The notes under the pieces: generated by a model | The model's database searches: none | Told to the model about the DNA's origin: nothing | Seen by the model: only the letters and a program-made list of their open reading frames with translations | Origin: Desulfovibrio desulfuricans | Lineage (GTDB): Bacteria > Desulfobacterota > Desulfovibrionia > Desulfovibrionales > Desulfovibrionaceae | Direction: 5' to 3' | DNA: 64,000 nucleotides | Assembly: GCA_015062205.1 (NCBI GenBank) | Contig: SUVB01000007.1 | Span: 1-64,000, forward strand | Position numbers and translations under genes: made by a program | Part shown: positions 8,443-17,982 of the stretch, in pieces | Numbering within the stretch: position 1 is the first letter of the stretch | How the letters are laid out: every line of letters starts with the position of its first letter

Positions 8443-10545
8443 ATGAAGTTGGGATTGATGACGAAAATGCTGCTGTCCATCTTGCTGCCCGTGGTAGTGG
8501 CCACGGCTTTGCTTTCGGGCATCGCCTACATGATGGGCGACACCATGATCCGCGAGCAGATTGACAGCGATTCGCAGATCGTGCTGGACACCGCCGCCAC
8601 CGGCATGAACGCCACGTTCCAGGGGCTGGCCGAGGGCTTGCTGCCCGTGGCCGGGAACAGGCGGGTGTCCGGTCTGGCCGAGGCGTACGCCAAGGGAGGC
8701 GAATCTGCCTTGACGCCGGAAATCATGGCCGGTGCCGACCGTGTGCTGCGCATCTTTGTCAACGCAAGCGACTTGGTGTCGTATTCCTCCATGCTGGCTT
8801 CAGACGGCCTTGTGCTGGCGCAGCGGTTCGCAGGGAGCAACGCGCCCGGCAAGGATGTGGGTACCAACCATAATGACCGCGGCTGGTTCAAGGAAGTCAT
8901 GTCCACCGGCAAGCTTGCCGTAGCGCCGGTAATTCTGGACGGCAAGGTCATGACTGCCATTGCTCAACCTGTCAGGGAAAATGGTGAAAACACCGGCGCC
9001 GTTATAGGCGTTGTCTGCGCCCGGCTGCAAAACCATGACATCGCCAAGTCCACAACGGACAAGGTAATGGTGGGCAAGAAGGGGCGCACCTACGCCTACA
9101 CCATGGACGGCCGCATGGCCCTCAGTTCCAACGAGGCCCAGATCGGCAAGGATTATTCCGGCAATGCCGTGGTGCGCGCCGTGCTGCAGAATCGCAACGG
9201 GCATCTGGAATTTGTCAACGAGCAGGGGGAAGAAAAGTTCCTGTATTACAAGGAACTGCCCCTGCAGCACTGGATACTCTGCGTGGAAGTGGACAAGGAT
9301 GAAATCCTCGCTCCCACGCACCGACTGCTGCGGAACGTGGCCCTGCTGGCCTTGGGTATCGCCGTGGTCGTGAGCCTGGTCATCTTCTTCACGGCGCGCG
9401 GCATCGCCCGCATGACGGGCGGCATCGCCGGCATCGCCGACTCCGTGGCCGGCGGCCGTCTGGAGGCCAGCCCCGCCGAAGAGGCCACGCTGCTGGCTGC
9501 CGTCAAGCGCGGCGATGAGTTCAGCGTGCTGTCCACGGCCATGCGCAGCATGATGGAGAGCCTGAAGAAGCTCATCAGCGAGAGCGAGGCCAAGACGGCC
9601 GCCGCCGAAAAGGCCACGGTGCAGGCCAAGGAGGCCACGGCCCGCGCCGAGGAGGCCGCCCGCCAGGCTGAGAACGCCAAGCGCGAGGGCATGCTGGCCG
9701 CCGCAGACCAGCTGGAGGGCATGGTCAACGCCATCTCCGCCGCCGCCAGCGAGCTTTCCGCCCAGATCGAGCAGTCCGACCGCGGCGCGGTGGAATCCTC
9801 GCAGCGCCTGGGCGAGGCCGCCACGGCCATGAACGAGATGAACGCCACCGTGCAGGAAGTGGCCCGCAACGCCTCCTCCGCCTCCGCCGTCTCCACCGAG
9901 ACGCGCAACAATGCGGAAGAAGGGCAGAAGATTCTGCACAATGCCATGTCCAGCATCAACCAGGTGCAGAAGGTCTCCATGGAACTCAAGGAAGACATGG
10001 GCACCCTGCATGAGCACACGCAGAACATCAGCCAGATCATGAACGTCATTTCGGACATCGCCGACCAGACCAACCTGCTGGCGCTCAACGCCGCCATCGA
10101 GGCCGCCCGCGCGGGCGAGGCCGGGCGCGGGTTCGCGGTGGTGGCTGATGAAGTGCGCAAGCTGGCAGAGAAGACCATGGCTTCCACCAACGACGTCTCC
10201 AGCGCCATCACCGCCATCCAGGGCAGCGCGCAGCAGAGCGTCAACCGCATGGAGCAGGCCTTGCAAAATGTGGAGCAGGCCACCAACCTGGCGCAGCAGT
10301 CGGGCGAGGCCTTGCAGCAGATCGTGAGCAATGTGGAAGACACGGCGGATCAGGTGCGGGCCATTGCCACGGCGTCGGAGGAACAGTCCGCCGCCAGTGA
10401 GGAAATCAACCAGTCCATCACCACGGTCAATGAAATGTCCGCGCAGACTACGCAGGCCATGAACGAGGCGGCCAAGGCCATCTCCGACCTGGCCCAGCAG
10501 ACCGAACGGCTGAGCGCGCTCATTGAGGACATGAAGCGGGCCTAG
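8443..10545 (+). CDS. Methyl-accepting chemotaxis protein with extracytoplasmic Cache-type sensor
   Basis: 700 residues. TM1 lies at about 7-30, followed by a roughly 265-residue periplasmic region with Cache-like features ([18 protein letters not shown]-like segment, [18 protein letters not shown]), then TM2 at about 298-318 and a HAMP region. A long alanine-rich coiled coil precedes the signalling domain, whose hairpin tip ([38 protein letters not shown]) is near residues 540-575. No C-terminal methyltransferase/esterase-binding pentapeptide is seen. The ATG at 8443 is preferred to the adjacent one at 8440 because AAGGAGG ends 5 bases before it. A sigma-28 promoter upstream ties it to the flagellar regulon. 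The ligand is unknown. Confidence 0.92.
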   Translation: MKLGLMTKMLLSILLPVVVATALLSGIAYMMGDTMIREQIDSDSQIVLDTAATGMNATFQGLAEGLLPVAGNRRVSGLAEAYAKGGESALTPEIMAGADRVLRIFVNASDLVSYSSMLASDGLVLAQRFAGSNAPGKDVGTNHNDRGWFKEVMSTGKLAVAPVILDGKVMTAIAQPVRENGENTGAVIGVVCARLQNHDIAKSTTDKVMVGKKGRTYAYTMDGRMALSSNEAQIGKDYSGNAVVRAVLQNRNGHLEFVNEQGEEKFLYYKELPLQHWILCVEVDKDEILAPTHRLLRNVALLALGIAVVVSLVIFFTARGIARMTGGIAGIADSVAGGRLEASPAEEATLLAAVKRGDEFSVLSTAMRSMMESLKKLISESEAKTAAAEKATVQAKEATARAEEAARQAENAKREGMLAAADQLEGMVNAISAAASELSAQIEQSDRGAVESSQRLGEAATAMNEMNATVQEVARNASSASAVSTETRNNAEEGQKILHNAMSSINQVQKVSMELKEDMGTLHEHTQNISQIMNVISDIADQTNLLALNAAIEAARAGEAGRGFAVVADEVRKLAEKTMASTNDVSSAITAIQGSAQQSVNRMEQALQNVEQATNLAQQSGEALQQIVSNVEDTADQVRAIATASEEQSAASEEINQSITTVNEMSAQTTQAMNEAAKAISDLAQQTERLSALIEDMKRA

Positions 10546-10574
10546 CCGGGCAGCAGGCGAAAACCGGAACAGGC

Positions 10575-10614
10575 AGGAAGCGCCGCCCCGCGACAGGGAC
10601 GGCGCTTCCTTTGT
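10575..10614 (+). terminator. Terminator of the chemoreceptor gene
   Basis: AGGAAGCGCCG (10575-10585) pairs with CGGCGCTTCCT (10600-10610), followed by TTTGTCTT. It lies 30 bases after the stop. Confidence 0.65.
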
Positions 10615-10694
10615 CTTCGGCTTTTCCGGCTTCAAGGGGTCGGGTTCCTGCCGGTCCGCGCGGCGCAGCGTGAAAGGGGCCGGGGGGGACGGCT

Positions 10695-12659
10695 TCAGCC
10701 CTCGTCATCCGCCGGGCGGCAGCCCTTGACGCGCGCATTGAGCACTTCAAGGCAGTCCTGCAGTTCAGGGCGGCGGCTGAATTCCTCAATGAGTTCGGCC
10801 TCCGGCCGGTAGGGACGCGGCGGCAGGATATCCAGCGCAGGACGGCCCGCCCCGTAGGCTTCCAGTGCTGCCAGCAGGTCTTCGCGCTGCCGTTCAAGCT
10901 GGTGCACCTGCATTTCGGCCTTGGGTTTCAGGCGCAGGCCGTCGTCCGTCCAGTTCGCGGGCACGCCGCGCAGCAGATGCGCGGGGGGCACATGCTGCCC
11001 GGCCTCCTGCCGCGCGGCGCAAAAATCGCAGAAGGCCGCCCAGTCGCGCGGGGCGGCAGGCGTCGGCGTGGACGACTGTGTTTCTGGTCTGTGGTCCTGT
11101 TGGGGCGCATCGGGATCAGCGTCGGGCTTCGGGGGCGTCGCGGCGGCGGCGGTGGCGGAATCTGCGGATGAGGTCCCTGCGCGTGCGGTTCCCGGCGCCG
11201 GGGAAGGCGCTGCCGCGTCCGTGCGCGTTTCCTTCGGGGAGGCGGGCACGGGGGCCGGAGTGCCTGCAGGCTTCGTGGAGGCAGGGTGCGCGTCAGCGTC
11301 GTCCGTTTCCGCTTCTTCCCTGTCTGCGGCGGCGGAATGCGCAGCGTGCGCGACGCGCGGGCCGGCAGGCGGATGTTGTGCCGTGCTGCCGTCATTCCGG
11401 TGCGGCCGGGCGATGTTGGGGGCCGTTTTCGTCGGCTCTGTTTGCGCTCGCGCGCCGTCGGGGGGCGGCATCGCGCCGCTTGGCCGTGCCGGGGGCGGCG
11501 GGGGAGTTCCCGGGGCAGCGGGGGACGGCGCGGCGCAGGACAGGGGGGCCTGCCCCACGGGCAGCAGCCGGGGCAGAAGGGCCAGGTTGAGCAGCAAAAG
11601 CTCCAGCGCGGCTGCGGGCTCCGGGCTTTGCACGATGCCGCGCTGCGCGTCGAGCGCCATCTGCCATGCCGCATGCAGATGCGCGGCGGAAAAACGGGGG
11701 GCCAGCTCCTGCCACAGGGCCGTCTCATCAGCGGGCAGGCGCAGGCTGGGCGCAATGCCCGGGCCGCCCTGCCGCAGCAGGAAAAGATTGCGCAGGTTGC
11801 CCGCCAACTCGCGCGTGAAAAAGCCGATATCCACACCCTGCTGCAGAATGCGGCGGCACAGCGCGGCCACGGCGGCGCAGTCCTGCCCGTGCAGGGCGTC
11901 AAACAACTCGCTGAACAGCTCCTGCCCGGCCAGGCCCAGCACTTGGCGCGTGGTTTCCACGGTCAGCCTGTCGCCGCCGAGGGCCAGGGTCTGGTCCAGC
12001 AGCGACATGCCGTCGCGCACGCTGCCCGCCGCCCTGCGGGCGATGAGCCGCACCGCGCCTTCCTCGAACTCCGTCTCCTCCTTGCGCAGCACCGCGGAAA
12101 GATGTTCCGCCAGGGCGTCCTCGCCCAGATGGCGGAAGACGAAATGCTGGCAGCGGCTCACAATGGTGATGGGAAACTTGTGCGCTTCGGTGGTGGCAAA
12201 AATGAAGACCACGCGCTCCGGCGGCTCTTCCAGCGTTTTCAGGAGGGCGTTGAAGGCGTTGCGCGTGAGCATGTGGGCTTCATCAATGATGAAGACCTTG
12301 TAGCGGCCTTCCATGGGCGCGTAGCCGATGGTCTCGCGCAGGGAGCGGGCGTCTTCCACGCTGTTGTTGGACGCGCCGTCGATTTCCGTCACGTCCACAT
12401 GCACGCCCTGGGTGATCTTGCGGCACTGTTCGCACTGGTTGCACGGCTCGGGGCCGGGCGCGTGTTCGCAGTTGAGGGCCTTGGCAAAGATGCGGGCAAT
12501 GGTCGTCTTGCCCACGCCGCGCGTGCCGCTCAGCAGATAGGCAGCAGCAGGCCTGTCCTCTGCGGCGGCGCGGGAAAGGACGGCCTTGACCATGTCCTGC
12601 CCGGCCACCTGGGCGAAATTCTGGGGCCGATAGCGTGCGGCGAGGGAAAGATGCTTCAT
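10695..12659 (-). CDS. dnaX: DNA polymerase III subunit gamma/tau
   Basis: 654 residues. The N-terminal clamp-loader ATPase has Walker A GTRGVGKT (45-52), a zinc-binding set C64, C73, C76, C79, Walker B VFIIDEAHML and the sensor segment IFATTEAHKFPITIVSRC. Domain III follows to about residue 370, then a long Pro/Ala/Thr-rich unstructured linker (about 375-530) and a structured C-terminal tail. It loads the beta clamp and, as tau, couples polymerase to helicase. I see no obvious programmed-frameshift A-run in this GC-rich gene, so only the full-length product can be supported. It is 52 bases downstream of ilvE on the same strand; ybaB-recR, often next to dnaX, lie elsewhere in this window. Confidence 0.95.
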   Translation of the reverse strand: MKHLSLAARYRPQNFAQVAGQDMVKAVLSRAAAEDRPAAAYLLSGTRGVGKTTIARIFAKALNCEHAPGPEPCNQCEQCRKITQGVHVDVTEIDGASNNSVEDARSLRETIGYAPMEGRYKVFIIDEAHMLTRNAFNALLKTLEEPPERVVFIFATTEAHKFPITIVSRCQHFVFRHLGEDALAEHLSAVLRKEETEFEEGAVRLIARRAAGSVRDGMSLLDQTLALGGDRLTVETTRQVLGLAGQELFSELFDALHGQDCAAVAALCRRILQQGVDIGFFTRELAGNLRNLFLLRQGGPGIAPSLRLPADETALWQELAPRFSAAHLHAAWQMALDAQRGIVQSPEPAAALELLLLNLALLPRLLPVGQAPLSCAAPSPAAPGTPPPPPARPSGAMPPPDGARAQTEPTKTAPNIARPHRNDGSTAQHPPAGPRVAHAAHSAAADREEAETDDADAHPASTKPAGTPAPVPASPKETRTDAAAPSPAPGTARAGTSSADSATAAAATPPKPDADPDAPQQDHRPETQSSTPTPAAPRDWAAFCDFCAARQEAGQHVPPAHLLRGVPANWTDDGLRLKPKAEMQVHQLERQREDLLAALEAYGAGRPALDILPPRPYRPEAELIEEFSRRPELQDCLEVLNARVKGCRPADDEG

Positions 12660-12676
12660 GAAGTTCGGGTCGGCAG

Positions 12677-12705
12677 GGGCGCGCCGCGTCGGGCGCGGCG
12701 CGCCC
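12677..12705 (-). repeat. 12-bp perfect hairpin between ilvE and dnaX
   Basis: GGGCGCGCCGCG (12677-12688) pairs with CGCGGCGCGCCC (12694-12705) around a 5-base loop. No T-run follows on the minus strand, so it is more likely an intercistronic stabiliser or partial attenuator than a full terminator. Confidence 0.5.
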
Positions 12706-12711
12706 TTGCCC

Positions 12712-13632
12712 CTAGATGCTGAAACGGTGCAGCCAGCCCGCGTACTTGGGGTTGTCGCCCTTGACGATCCTGAAGAATTCCTTCTGCAGGTGCTTGGTCA
12801 CCGGCCCGGCGTGCCCTGCGCCGATCTGGCGGTGGTCCAGTTCGCGGATGGGGGTAATTTCGGCGGCTGTGCCGGTGAAGAAGGCTTCGTCGGCGATGTA
12901 GAATTCGTCGCGGGTGAACTGCTGTTCTTCCACGGCGTAGCCCAGGTCGGCGGCCAGCTTCATGATGGAGTCGCGCGTGAGGCCGCCGAGGATGGAGGTC
13001 CACGGCGTGGTCTTGATGACGCCGTCGCGCACGATGAAGATGTTCTCGCCCGTGGCTTCGGAGACGAAGCCGTTGGTATCCAGCATGACGGCCTCGTCGT
13101 AGCCGTCTTCCTTGGCTTCCACCTTGGCCAGGATGGAGTTGATGTAGTTGCCCGCGGCCTTGGCCTTGGACATGCTGGTGTTCACATGGCTGCGGGCGAA
13201 GCTGCTGGTCTTGACGCGGATGCCCTTCTCCAGCGCTTCCGCGCCGAGGTACGCGCCCCAGGGCCATACGGCAATGATGGTCTGCACGGGGTTGTTGCCG
13301 GGAAAGACGCCCATTTCGCCGTGGCCCACGAAGGACAGCGGGCGGATGTAGCCCTCGGCCAGCTTGTTGGCCTGCAGGGTCTCCACGCAGGCTGCGGCCA
13401 GTTGCTCGGCGGTGTAGGGAATTTCCATGCGCAGAATCTTGGCGGAGTTCAGCAGGCGCCTGCAGTGGTCTTCCAGGCGGAACACGGCGGACGCGCCGTC
13501 AGAACAGGCATAGGCGCGAATGCCTTCAAAAACCGCGCTGCCGTAATGCAGGGCGTGGGTGAGCACGTGCACCTGCGCCTGTTCCGAGGGAAGCATCTTG
13601 CCGTCAAACCAGATGAATTTTGTTTCCTGCAT
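12712..13632 (-). CDS. ilvE: Branched-chain amino acid aminotransferase
   Basis: 306 residues, the standard length for class IV PLP aminotransferases. The signature region KAAGNYINSILAKVEAKEDGYDEAVMLD, the following ENIFIVRDG and the GLTRDSIMKLA segment are clear. IlvE transfers the amino group between glutamate and the 2-oxo acids of leucine, isoleucine and valine. The ATG at 13632 has GGAGG a few bases upstream, and the protein begins with the family-typical MQETKFIWFDGK; the open frame upstream of it has no family similarity. A good promoter lies about 75 bases upstream, and dnaX follows on the same strand. Confidence 0.95.
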   Translation of the reverse strand: MQETKFIWFDGKMLPSEQAQVHVLTHALHYGSAVFEGIRAYACSDGASAVFRLEDHCRRLLNSAKILRMEIPYTAEQLAAACVETLQANKLAEGYIRPLSFVGHGEMGVFPGNNPVQTIIAVWPWGAYLGAEALEKGIRVKTSSFARSHVNTSMSKAKAAGNYINSILAKVEAKEDGYDEAVMLDTNGFVSEATGENIFIVRDGVIKTTPWTSILGGLTRDSIMKLAADLGYAVEEQQFTRDEFYIADEAFFTGTAAEITPIRELDHRQIGAGHAGPVTKHLQKEFFRIVKGDNPKYAGWLHRFSI

Positions 13633-13708
13633 GACTGTCCTCCGCAAAAGTCCGAAACGATACGCGCGGGCATGGCGGGCGTTTCCCGCATGTTGCCGCA
13701 AGACAGAA

Positions 13709-13737
13709 ATTTTACTGAAAACGGCCGGGCATGGCAA
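13709..13737 (-). promoter_or_regulatory. Sigma-70 promoter of ilvE(-dnaX)
   Basis: On the minus strand TTGCCA (13732-13737) and TAAAAT (13709-13714) are 17 bases apart. Transcription would begin near 13702, about 70 bases before the ilvE ATG. Confidence 0.6.
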
Positions 13738-13832
13738 GCGCCCGTCGGTTGCCGCAGCACAAAAGCGCTGGCCCTGCGGGGCGGGATGCCGTATGTTCTC
13801 TGCCGTAGTCACGAACACTTGCGGGGCATGCC

Positions 13833-15587
13833 ATGAAGGAAACACTGGTGCTGGGCATTGACGCCGGGGGCACGCATACGGATGCCGTGCTGCTGGCCTG
13901 TGCCGACACGGCGGCCGGGCGGGAGCTTCCCGCCGCGCGCCTGCTGGCGGCGGCCAAGACCATAACGCGGCACGAGGATTTGCCCGCGTCCGTGCGGGAA
14001 GTGCTGGCCGCGCTGGCAAAGGATGCGCCGGGGGGCGCGTTCGCCCGCGTGGCCCGTGTGACGCTGGGAGCCACCCTAGCTGTCAACGCGCTGGTGCAGG
14101 ACCGCGCCGACCCCGTGGGACTGGCGCTCTCCGCCGGTCCGGGGCTGGATCCGCGCCGTTTCGCACTGGGAGAACAGGTCTGCGTGGTTCCCGGCGGGCT
14201 GGACCACCGCGGCGTGGAGGTCAGCCCCCTGCGCACGGAGCCGCTGGTCAGGGCGGCGGCCCGATGGCGTGAGGAGGGCGTGGCCGCTGCGGCCTGCGTC
14301 GGCAAGTTTTCGCCGCGCAATGCCGCACACGAGCTGGTCATGGGCGAGACCGTGCGCGCCGCCGCCCCCGGCCTGCCCGTCACCCTGGGGCACAGGCTCT
14401 CCGGGCGGCTCAACTTCCCCCGTCGCGTGGCCACGGCCTACTTCAACGCCGCCGTACAGCGGCTGCACAACACGTTTCTGGACGCCGTTGAACAGGCCCT
14501 GAGCGACGTCGGCATCAAGGCCGCCGTGCGTCTGCTCAAGGCCGACGGCGGGGCCGTGCCGCTGCCGCTCTCGCGCCGGGAGCCGGTGCAGTCCATCCTT
14601 TCCGGCCCGGCGGCCAGCGTCATGGGCGTGCTGGCCCTGTGCGGCGGGGACGACGCCGTGCGCCGCGGCTGTTCGCTGCTGCTGGACATGGGCGGCACCA
14701 CCACCGATTTGGCCCTGTTCATCGACGGCTCTCCGGTGGTGGATCGCGACGGCATGCTGCTCGGGGGGCGGCGCACTCTGGTGCGTGCCTTGGCCTCGCT
14801 CTCCATCGGCGTGGGCGGCGACTCCCGGCTCACGGTTGAAAACAGGGACGGCGCGCCCGCCGTGCGTGTGGGGCCGTTGCGCGAGGGGCCGGCCAGGGCC
14901 TTCGGCGGCGCGCGTCCCACCCTGCTGGATGCCTGCAATGTCTGCAACACGGAAGACGGCACGGACGCCACGGCCGGGGATACGGCGGCATCGGCCGCCG
15001 GACTGGCCGAACTGGCGGCGCGGCACGGCCTTGCGCCAGCGGAACTGGCCCGTCTGGCCGTGGAGGACGCGCTCGGGCAGGTGGTGGAAGCGGTCCGTGT
15101 CCTGACGGCAACGGTCAACGCCCGGCCCATCTACACGCTGGCCGCGCTCCGGGCCGTGCGCGAGGCGCGTCCGCAGTGCGTGCGGCTGGTGGGCGGTCCG
15201 GCGGCCTGCGTGGCGCGCCGGCTTGCCGCCGCTCTGGCCCTGCCGGTGGCCACGCCGCCGCATGCGGATGTGGCCAACGCCGTGGGCGCGGCCCTGACCC
15301 TGCCCACGGACGCGCTGGAACTCTATGCCGACACGGGGCGGCGCGTGCTGGACGTGCCCGCGCTGGAGCTGCACGAACGCATCGACAGGACCTACCGCAT
15401 GGATGCGGCCCGCGAGCGCGCCTGCCTGCTGCTGCGCGAACGCCTTGCGGCGGCGGGCGTGGAGGACGCGCGCGTGGAAGTGACCGAGGCCGACGTGTTC
15501 GCCACGCTGGATGACGGCGGTTACGGCAGCAGGGACATGCGCGTGACCTGCCAGGTGACGCCGGGCATTGCCGCTGTGGTCGGGTGA
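13833..15587 (+). CDS. Hydantoinase/oxoprolinase family protein (HyuA-like), stand-alone
   Basis: 584 residues. The N-terminal LGIDAGGTHTDAVLL and the internal LLLDMGGTTTDLALF are the two phosphate-binding motifs of the acetate-kinase-fold ATPase seen in hydantoinase A, acetone carboxylase beta and 5-oxoprolinase. The family usually acts with a HyuB-type partner on cyclic amides or ketones with ATP hydrolysis. No partner gene is adjacent, and the protein is shorter than the usual 650-700 residues, missing part of the C-terminal region. The real substrate is unknown. It is divergent from ilvE and followed 24 bases later by trmL. Confidence 0.8.
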   Translation: MKETLVLGIDAGGTHTDAVLLACADTAAGRELPAARLLAAAKTITRHEDLPASVREVLAALAKDAPGGAFARVARVTLGATLAVNALVQDRADPVGLALSAGPGLDPRRFALGEQVCVVPGGLDHRGVEVSPLRTEPLVRAAARWREEGVAAAACVGKFSPRNAAHELVMGETVRAAAPGLPVTLGHRLSGRLNFPRRVATAYFNAAVQRLHNTFLDAVEQALSDVGIKAAVRLLKADGGAVPLPLSRREPVQSILSGPAASVMGVLALCGGDDAVRRGCSLLLDMGGTTTDLALFIDGSPVVDRDGMLLGGRRTLVRALASLSIGVGGDSRLTVENRDGAPAVRVGPLREGPARAFGGARPTLLDACNVCNTEDGTDATAGDTAASAAGLAELAARHGLAPAELARLAVEDALGQVVEAVRVLTATVNARPIYTLAALRAVREARPQCVRLVGGPAACVARRLAAALALPVATPPHADVANAVGAALTLPTDALELYADTGRRVLDVPALELHERIDRTYRMDAARERACLLLRERLAAAGVEDARVEVTEADVFATLDDGGYGSRDMRVTCQVTPGIAAVVG

Positions 15588-15611
15588 CAGTCCGCTCATG
15601 AGTGAATATCC

Positions 15612-16085
15612 ATGCAACTGGTGCTCTACGAACCGGAAATCCCGCCCAATACCGGCAATATCGCCCGGCTGTGCGCCGCAGCGGACGTCACGCTGAACCT
15701 CATTGAGCCTCTGGGCTTCAGGCTGGAGAGCCGCTACCTCAGGCGCGCCGGGCTGGATTACTGGCCCAACGTGCGCCTGCGCGTCTGGCCGGACTGGGCG
15801 GCTTTTGAGGCCGAAGGGCGCTGCGGGGCGCGGCTGGTGCTGACTTCCGCCAAAAGGGACAGGGCGGAAACGCCCGTGCAGCATTTTGCCTTCGAGCCGG
15901 AGGACTGTCTTGTCTTCGGGCCGGAGACGCGCGGCCTGCCGCCGGAAATCCTGCGCCTCTCGCCGCACCATGTGCGCATCCCCATGCTGGAGGGCCGGGT
16001 GCGCAGCCTGAATTTGTCCACGGCGGCGGGCATTGTGCTCTACATGGCGCTGGCGCGCACGGGGCTTGCGGAGGCCTGGGCGTGA
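15612..16085 (+). CDS. trmL: tRNA (cytidine(34)-2'-O)-methyltransferase
   Basis: 157 residues, the single-domain SPOUT methyltransferase size of TrmL. The N-terminal YEPEIPPNTGNIARLCAAADVTLNLIEPLGF and the C-terminal knot segments LVFGPETRGLP and IPMLEGRVRSLNLSTAAGIVLYMAL are diagnostic. It methylates the 2'-oxygen of the wobble base in some leucine tRNAs using S-adenosylmethionine. The TGA overlaps the GTG start of cbiB (GTGA). Confidence 0.93.
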   Translation: MQLVLYEPEIPPNTGNIARLCAAADVTLNLIEPLGFRLESRYLRRAGLDYWPNVRLRVWPDWAAFEAEGRCGARLVLTSAKRDRAETPVQHFAFEPEDCLVFGPETRGLPPEILRLSPHHVRIPMLEGRVRSLNLSTAAGIVLYMALARTGLAEAWA

Positions 16086-17128
16086 GCTGCCTGCCCTATG
16101 CCGTCTGGGACTGCTGGTGGCTGGCTCCGCTGGCGCTGGCGCTGGATATGCGCTTCGGCGACCCCGAACTGCCCTGGCGGCACCCTGTCTGCCTTGTGGG
16201 CGCGCTGCTGGACGCGCTGGAAGCCCCGGCCCGGCGCTTTATGCGGGGGGGCGGGCCGCAGCGGGAGAAGGCGCGCGGGCGGACGGCCGGGGCCGCGGCG
16301 CTGGCCCTGCTCACGGCGTCAACCGGTCTGGCGGTCTGGGGACTGACGTCTGTGCCCGTGCTGGGGCCGCTGCTGGCCGTTTATCTTTCCTGGGCGGGGC
16401 TGGCCATGGGCAGCCTGCTCGCCACCGGCAGGGAAGTGCTGCGCCGCGTGGAAACATTTCCGGAAGGGGAGGCCCGGTCGGCCGTCTCCTGGCTGGTCAG
16501 CCGGGAGACGGCCGACATGGACCGTCCCCTCATGCGCAAGACCCTGGCCGACACGCTCTCCGAAAACCTGACGGACGCCTTTGCGGCGCCTTTTTTCTGG
16601 CTGCTCGTGGGCGGTCCCGTGGCCCTGTGGTGTTACAAGGCCGTGAGCACCACGGATTCCATGTGGGGCTATGTGACGGAGAAATGGCGCTGGCTGGGAT
16701 GGGCCGGCGCGCGCGCCGACGACGCGCTGGCCTTTGTGCCCGCGCGCCTTTCCATCTGGATGGCGCGGCTGGCGGATGCGCTGGCTCGTTGGCGCGAGGC
16801 CCGCGGCAAGGCGCTGCGGCCGTGGTCCGGGCGCTGGCCCGGCGTGCGCGTGGTGGCCCGGCAGGCTGCGGGCATGCCCAGCCCCAATTCCGGCTGGTCC
16901 ATGACGGCCTGCGCCTGGTTGTGCGGCGCGCGCATGGCCGGGCCGTCGGTCTACTTCGGCATGTACACGCCCAAGCCCTGGCTGGGGCCGGACAAGGCGG
17001 AGGCGGCCCCCTGGGACGCGTCGCGCCTGAACGCCTTGTGCGAACTGCTGCGCTGCAGCGCCCTGTACGGCGGTTTCGCGCTCTGGCTGGCCGCGCTGAC
17101 GGCATTTTTTCTGACGGGAGGATGGTAG
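16082..17128 (+). CDS. cbiB: Adenosylcobinamide-phosphate synthase CbiB/CobD
   Basis: 348 residues, a multi-helix membrane protein. Family-typical segments are DMRFGDPE...HPVCLVG near the N-terminus, DTLSENLTDAFAAPFFW in the middle, STTDSMWGY and MAGMPSPNSGWSM-type motif towards the C-terminus. CbiB attaches the aminopropanol arm to adenosylcobyric acid in late cobalamin synthesis. Translation starts at a GTG overlapping the trmL stop. Other cobalamin genes are at 39.5 kb and 49.7-53.5 kb, so the pathway is dispersed here. The next gene begins two bases after its stop. Confidence 0.93.
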   Translation: MSCLPYAVWDCWWLAPLALALDMRFGDPELPWRHPVCLVGALLDALEAPARRFMRGGGPQREKARGRTAGAAALALLTASTGLAVWGLTSVPVLGPLLAVYLSWAGLAMGSLLATGREVLRRVETFPEGEARSAVSWLVSRETADMDRPLMRKTLADTLSENLTDAFAAPFFWLLVGGPVALWCYKAVSTTDSMWGYVTEKWRWLGWAGARADDALAFVPARLSIWMARLADALARWREARGKALRPWSGRWPGVRVVARQAAGMPSPNSGWSMTACAWLCGARMAGPSVYFGMYTPKPWLGPDKAEAAPWDASRLNALCELLRCSALYGGFALWLAALTAFFLTGGW

Positions 17129-17129
17129 C

Positions 17130-17858
17130 GTGCTGATCGCATTGTATGCCGTCTGCCTCGTGGTGGGCGTGCTGGTAGGGCTGGCCGGAGTGGGCGGCAT
17201 CCTCATACCTCCGGCGCTCATCCTGTTGAGCGGACTGGACGCGCATACGGCCATGGGCACGGCATTGGCGTCCCTGCTGGCGCTGGGCATGGTGGGCACC
17301 TGGACGTACCGGCGCATGGGCTGCATTCCCTGGCGGCGGGGCGTGCCCTATTTTCTGGGGGGGCTGGCCGCGTGGCCGGGGGCTTTGCTCAATGCCCGCG
17401 TGCCCGCCGGACCGCTGGTGGTGCTGCTGGCCTGTCTCATCCTGTTCGCGAGTTTCTGCGCCCTGCGCCCGCCGCGTCAGGGCGGGGAGCGCGCCTTCTG
17501 GCTGGGGAATTACGGGTTCTTCCTCATCGGCGCGGTGACCGGCCTGCTGGCTGGCCTGACCGGCGCGGGCGGGCCCGTGCTTTCCATCCCCTGGCTCATC
17601 GCCGTGGGCGCGCAGCCCATGACGGCGGTGGGCATGTCCATGCCCTACCAGATTGTCACCTCCGTGGCGGGCACGCTGGGCAATATGCACGGCGGGCATG
17701 TGGATTTTGCTCTGCTGCCCGTACTGTGCGGGCTGGAGATTGTCGGCTTCGCGGGCGGCGTGGTGCTGGCCCGGCGCATTGCCACGGGCATGCTGGGCCG
17801 CGTCATCGGCGTGCTTTGTTTTCTGCTCGGGTTGTTCCTGCTGGTGCGGCATTTCTGA
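17130..17858 (+). CDS. TauE/SafE family membrane permease
   Basis: 242 residues, GTG start two bases after cbiB. It has about eight hydrophobic helices and two related halves, with the glycine-rich motifs [17 protein letters not shown] and [23 protein letters not shown] that mark the TauE/SafE family. Members export sulfite, sulfoacetate or other sulfur-containing organic anions. In a sulfate reducer a sulfur-anion role is plausible, but the substrate cannot be deduced here. Confidence 0.88.
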   Translation: MLIALYAVCLVVGVLVGLAGVGGILIPPALILLSGLDAHTAMGTALASLLALGMVGTWTYRRMGCIPWRRGVPYFLGGLAAWPGALLNARVPAGPLVVLLACLILFASFCALRPPRQGGERAFWLGNYGFFLIGAVTGLLAGLTGAGGPVLSIPWLIAVGAQPMTAVGMSMPYQIVTSVAGTLGNMHGGHVDFALLPVLCGLEIVGFAGGVVLARRIATGMLGRVIGVLCFLLGLFLLVRHF

Positions 17859-17899
17859 CGCGCTGTTCTTTCCGTTCCCTCTTTTGAAAGGTCGTCCCG

Positions 17900-17928
17900 T
17901 TGACAGAAGGCCGTCCCGTCCCTACCTT
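17900..17928 (+). promoter_or_regulatory. Possible ribBA promoter
   Basis: A perfect TTGACA (17900-17905) is followed after 17 bases by TACCTT (17923-17928), a poor -10. It lies 55 bases before the ribBA ATG. No FMN riboswitch-like leader fits in this short gap. Confidence 0.4.
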
Positions 17929-17982
17929 GACCGAAAGCGACGAACATTCACGCCCCCCGCGGGCATACCAAGGAAGCGCCAT

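Noticed and set aside
17859-17982. FMN riboswitch upstream of ribBA
   Set aside because: The gap is only 124 bases and lacks the conserved multi-helix FMN element.
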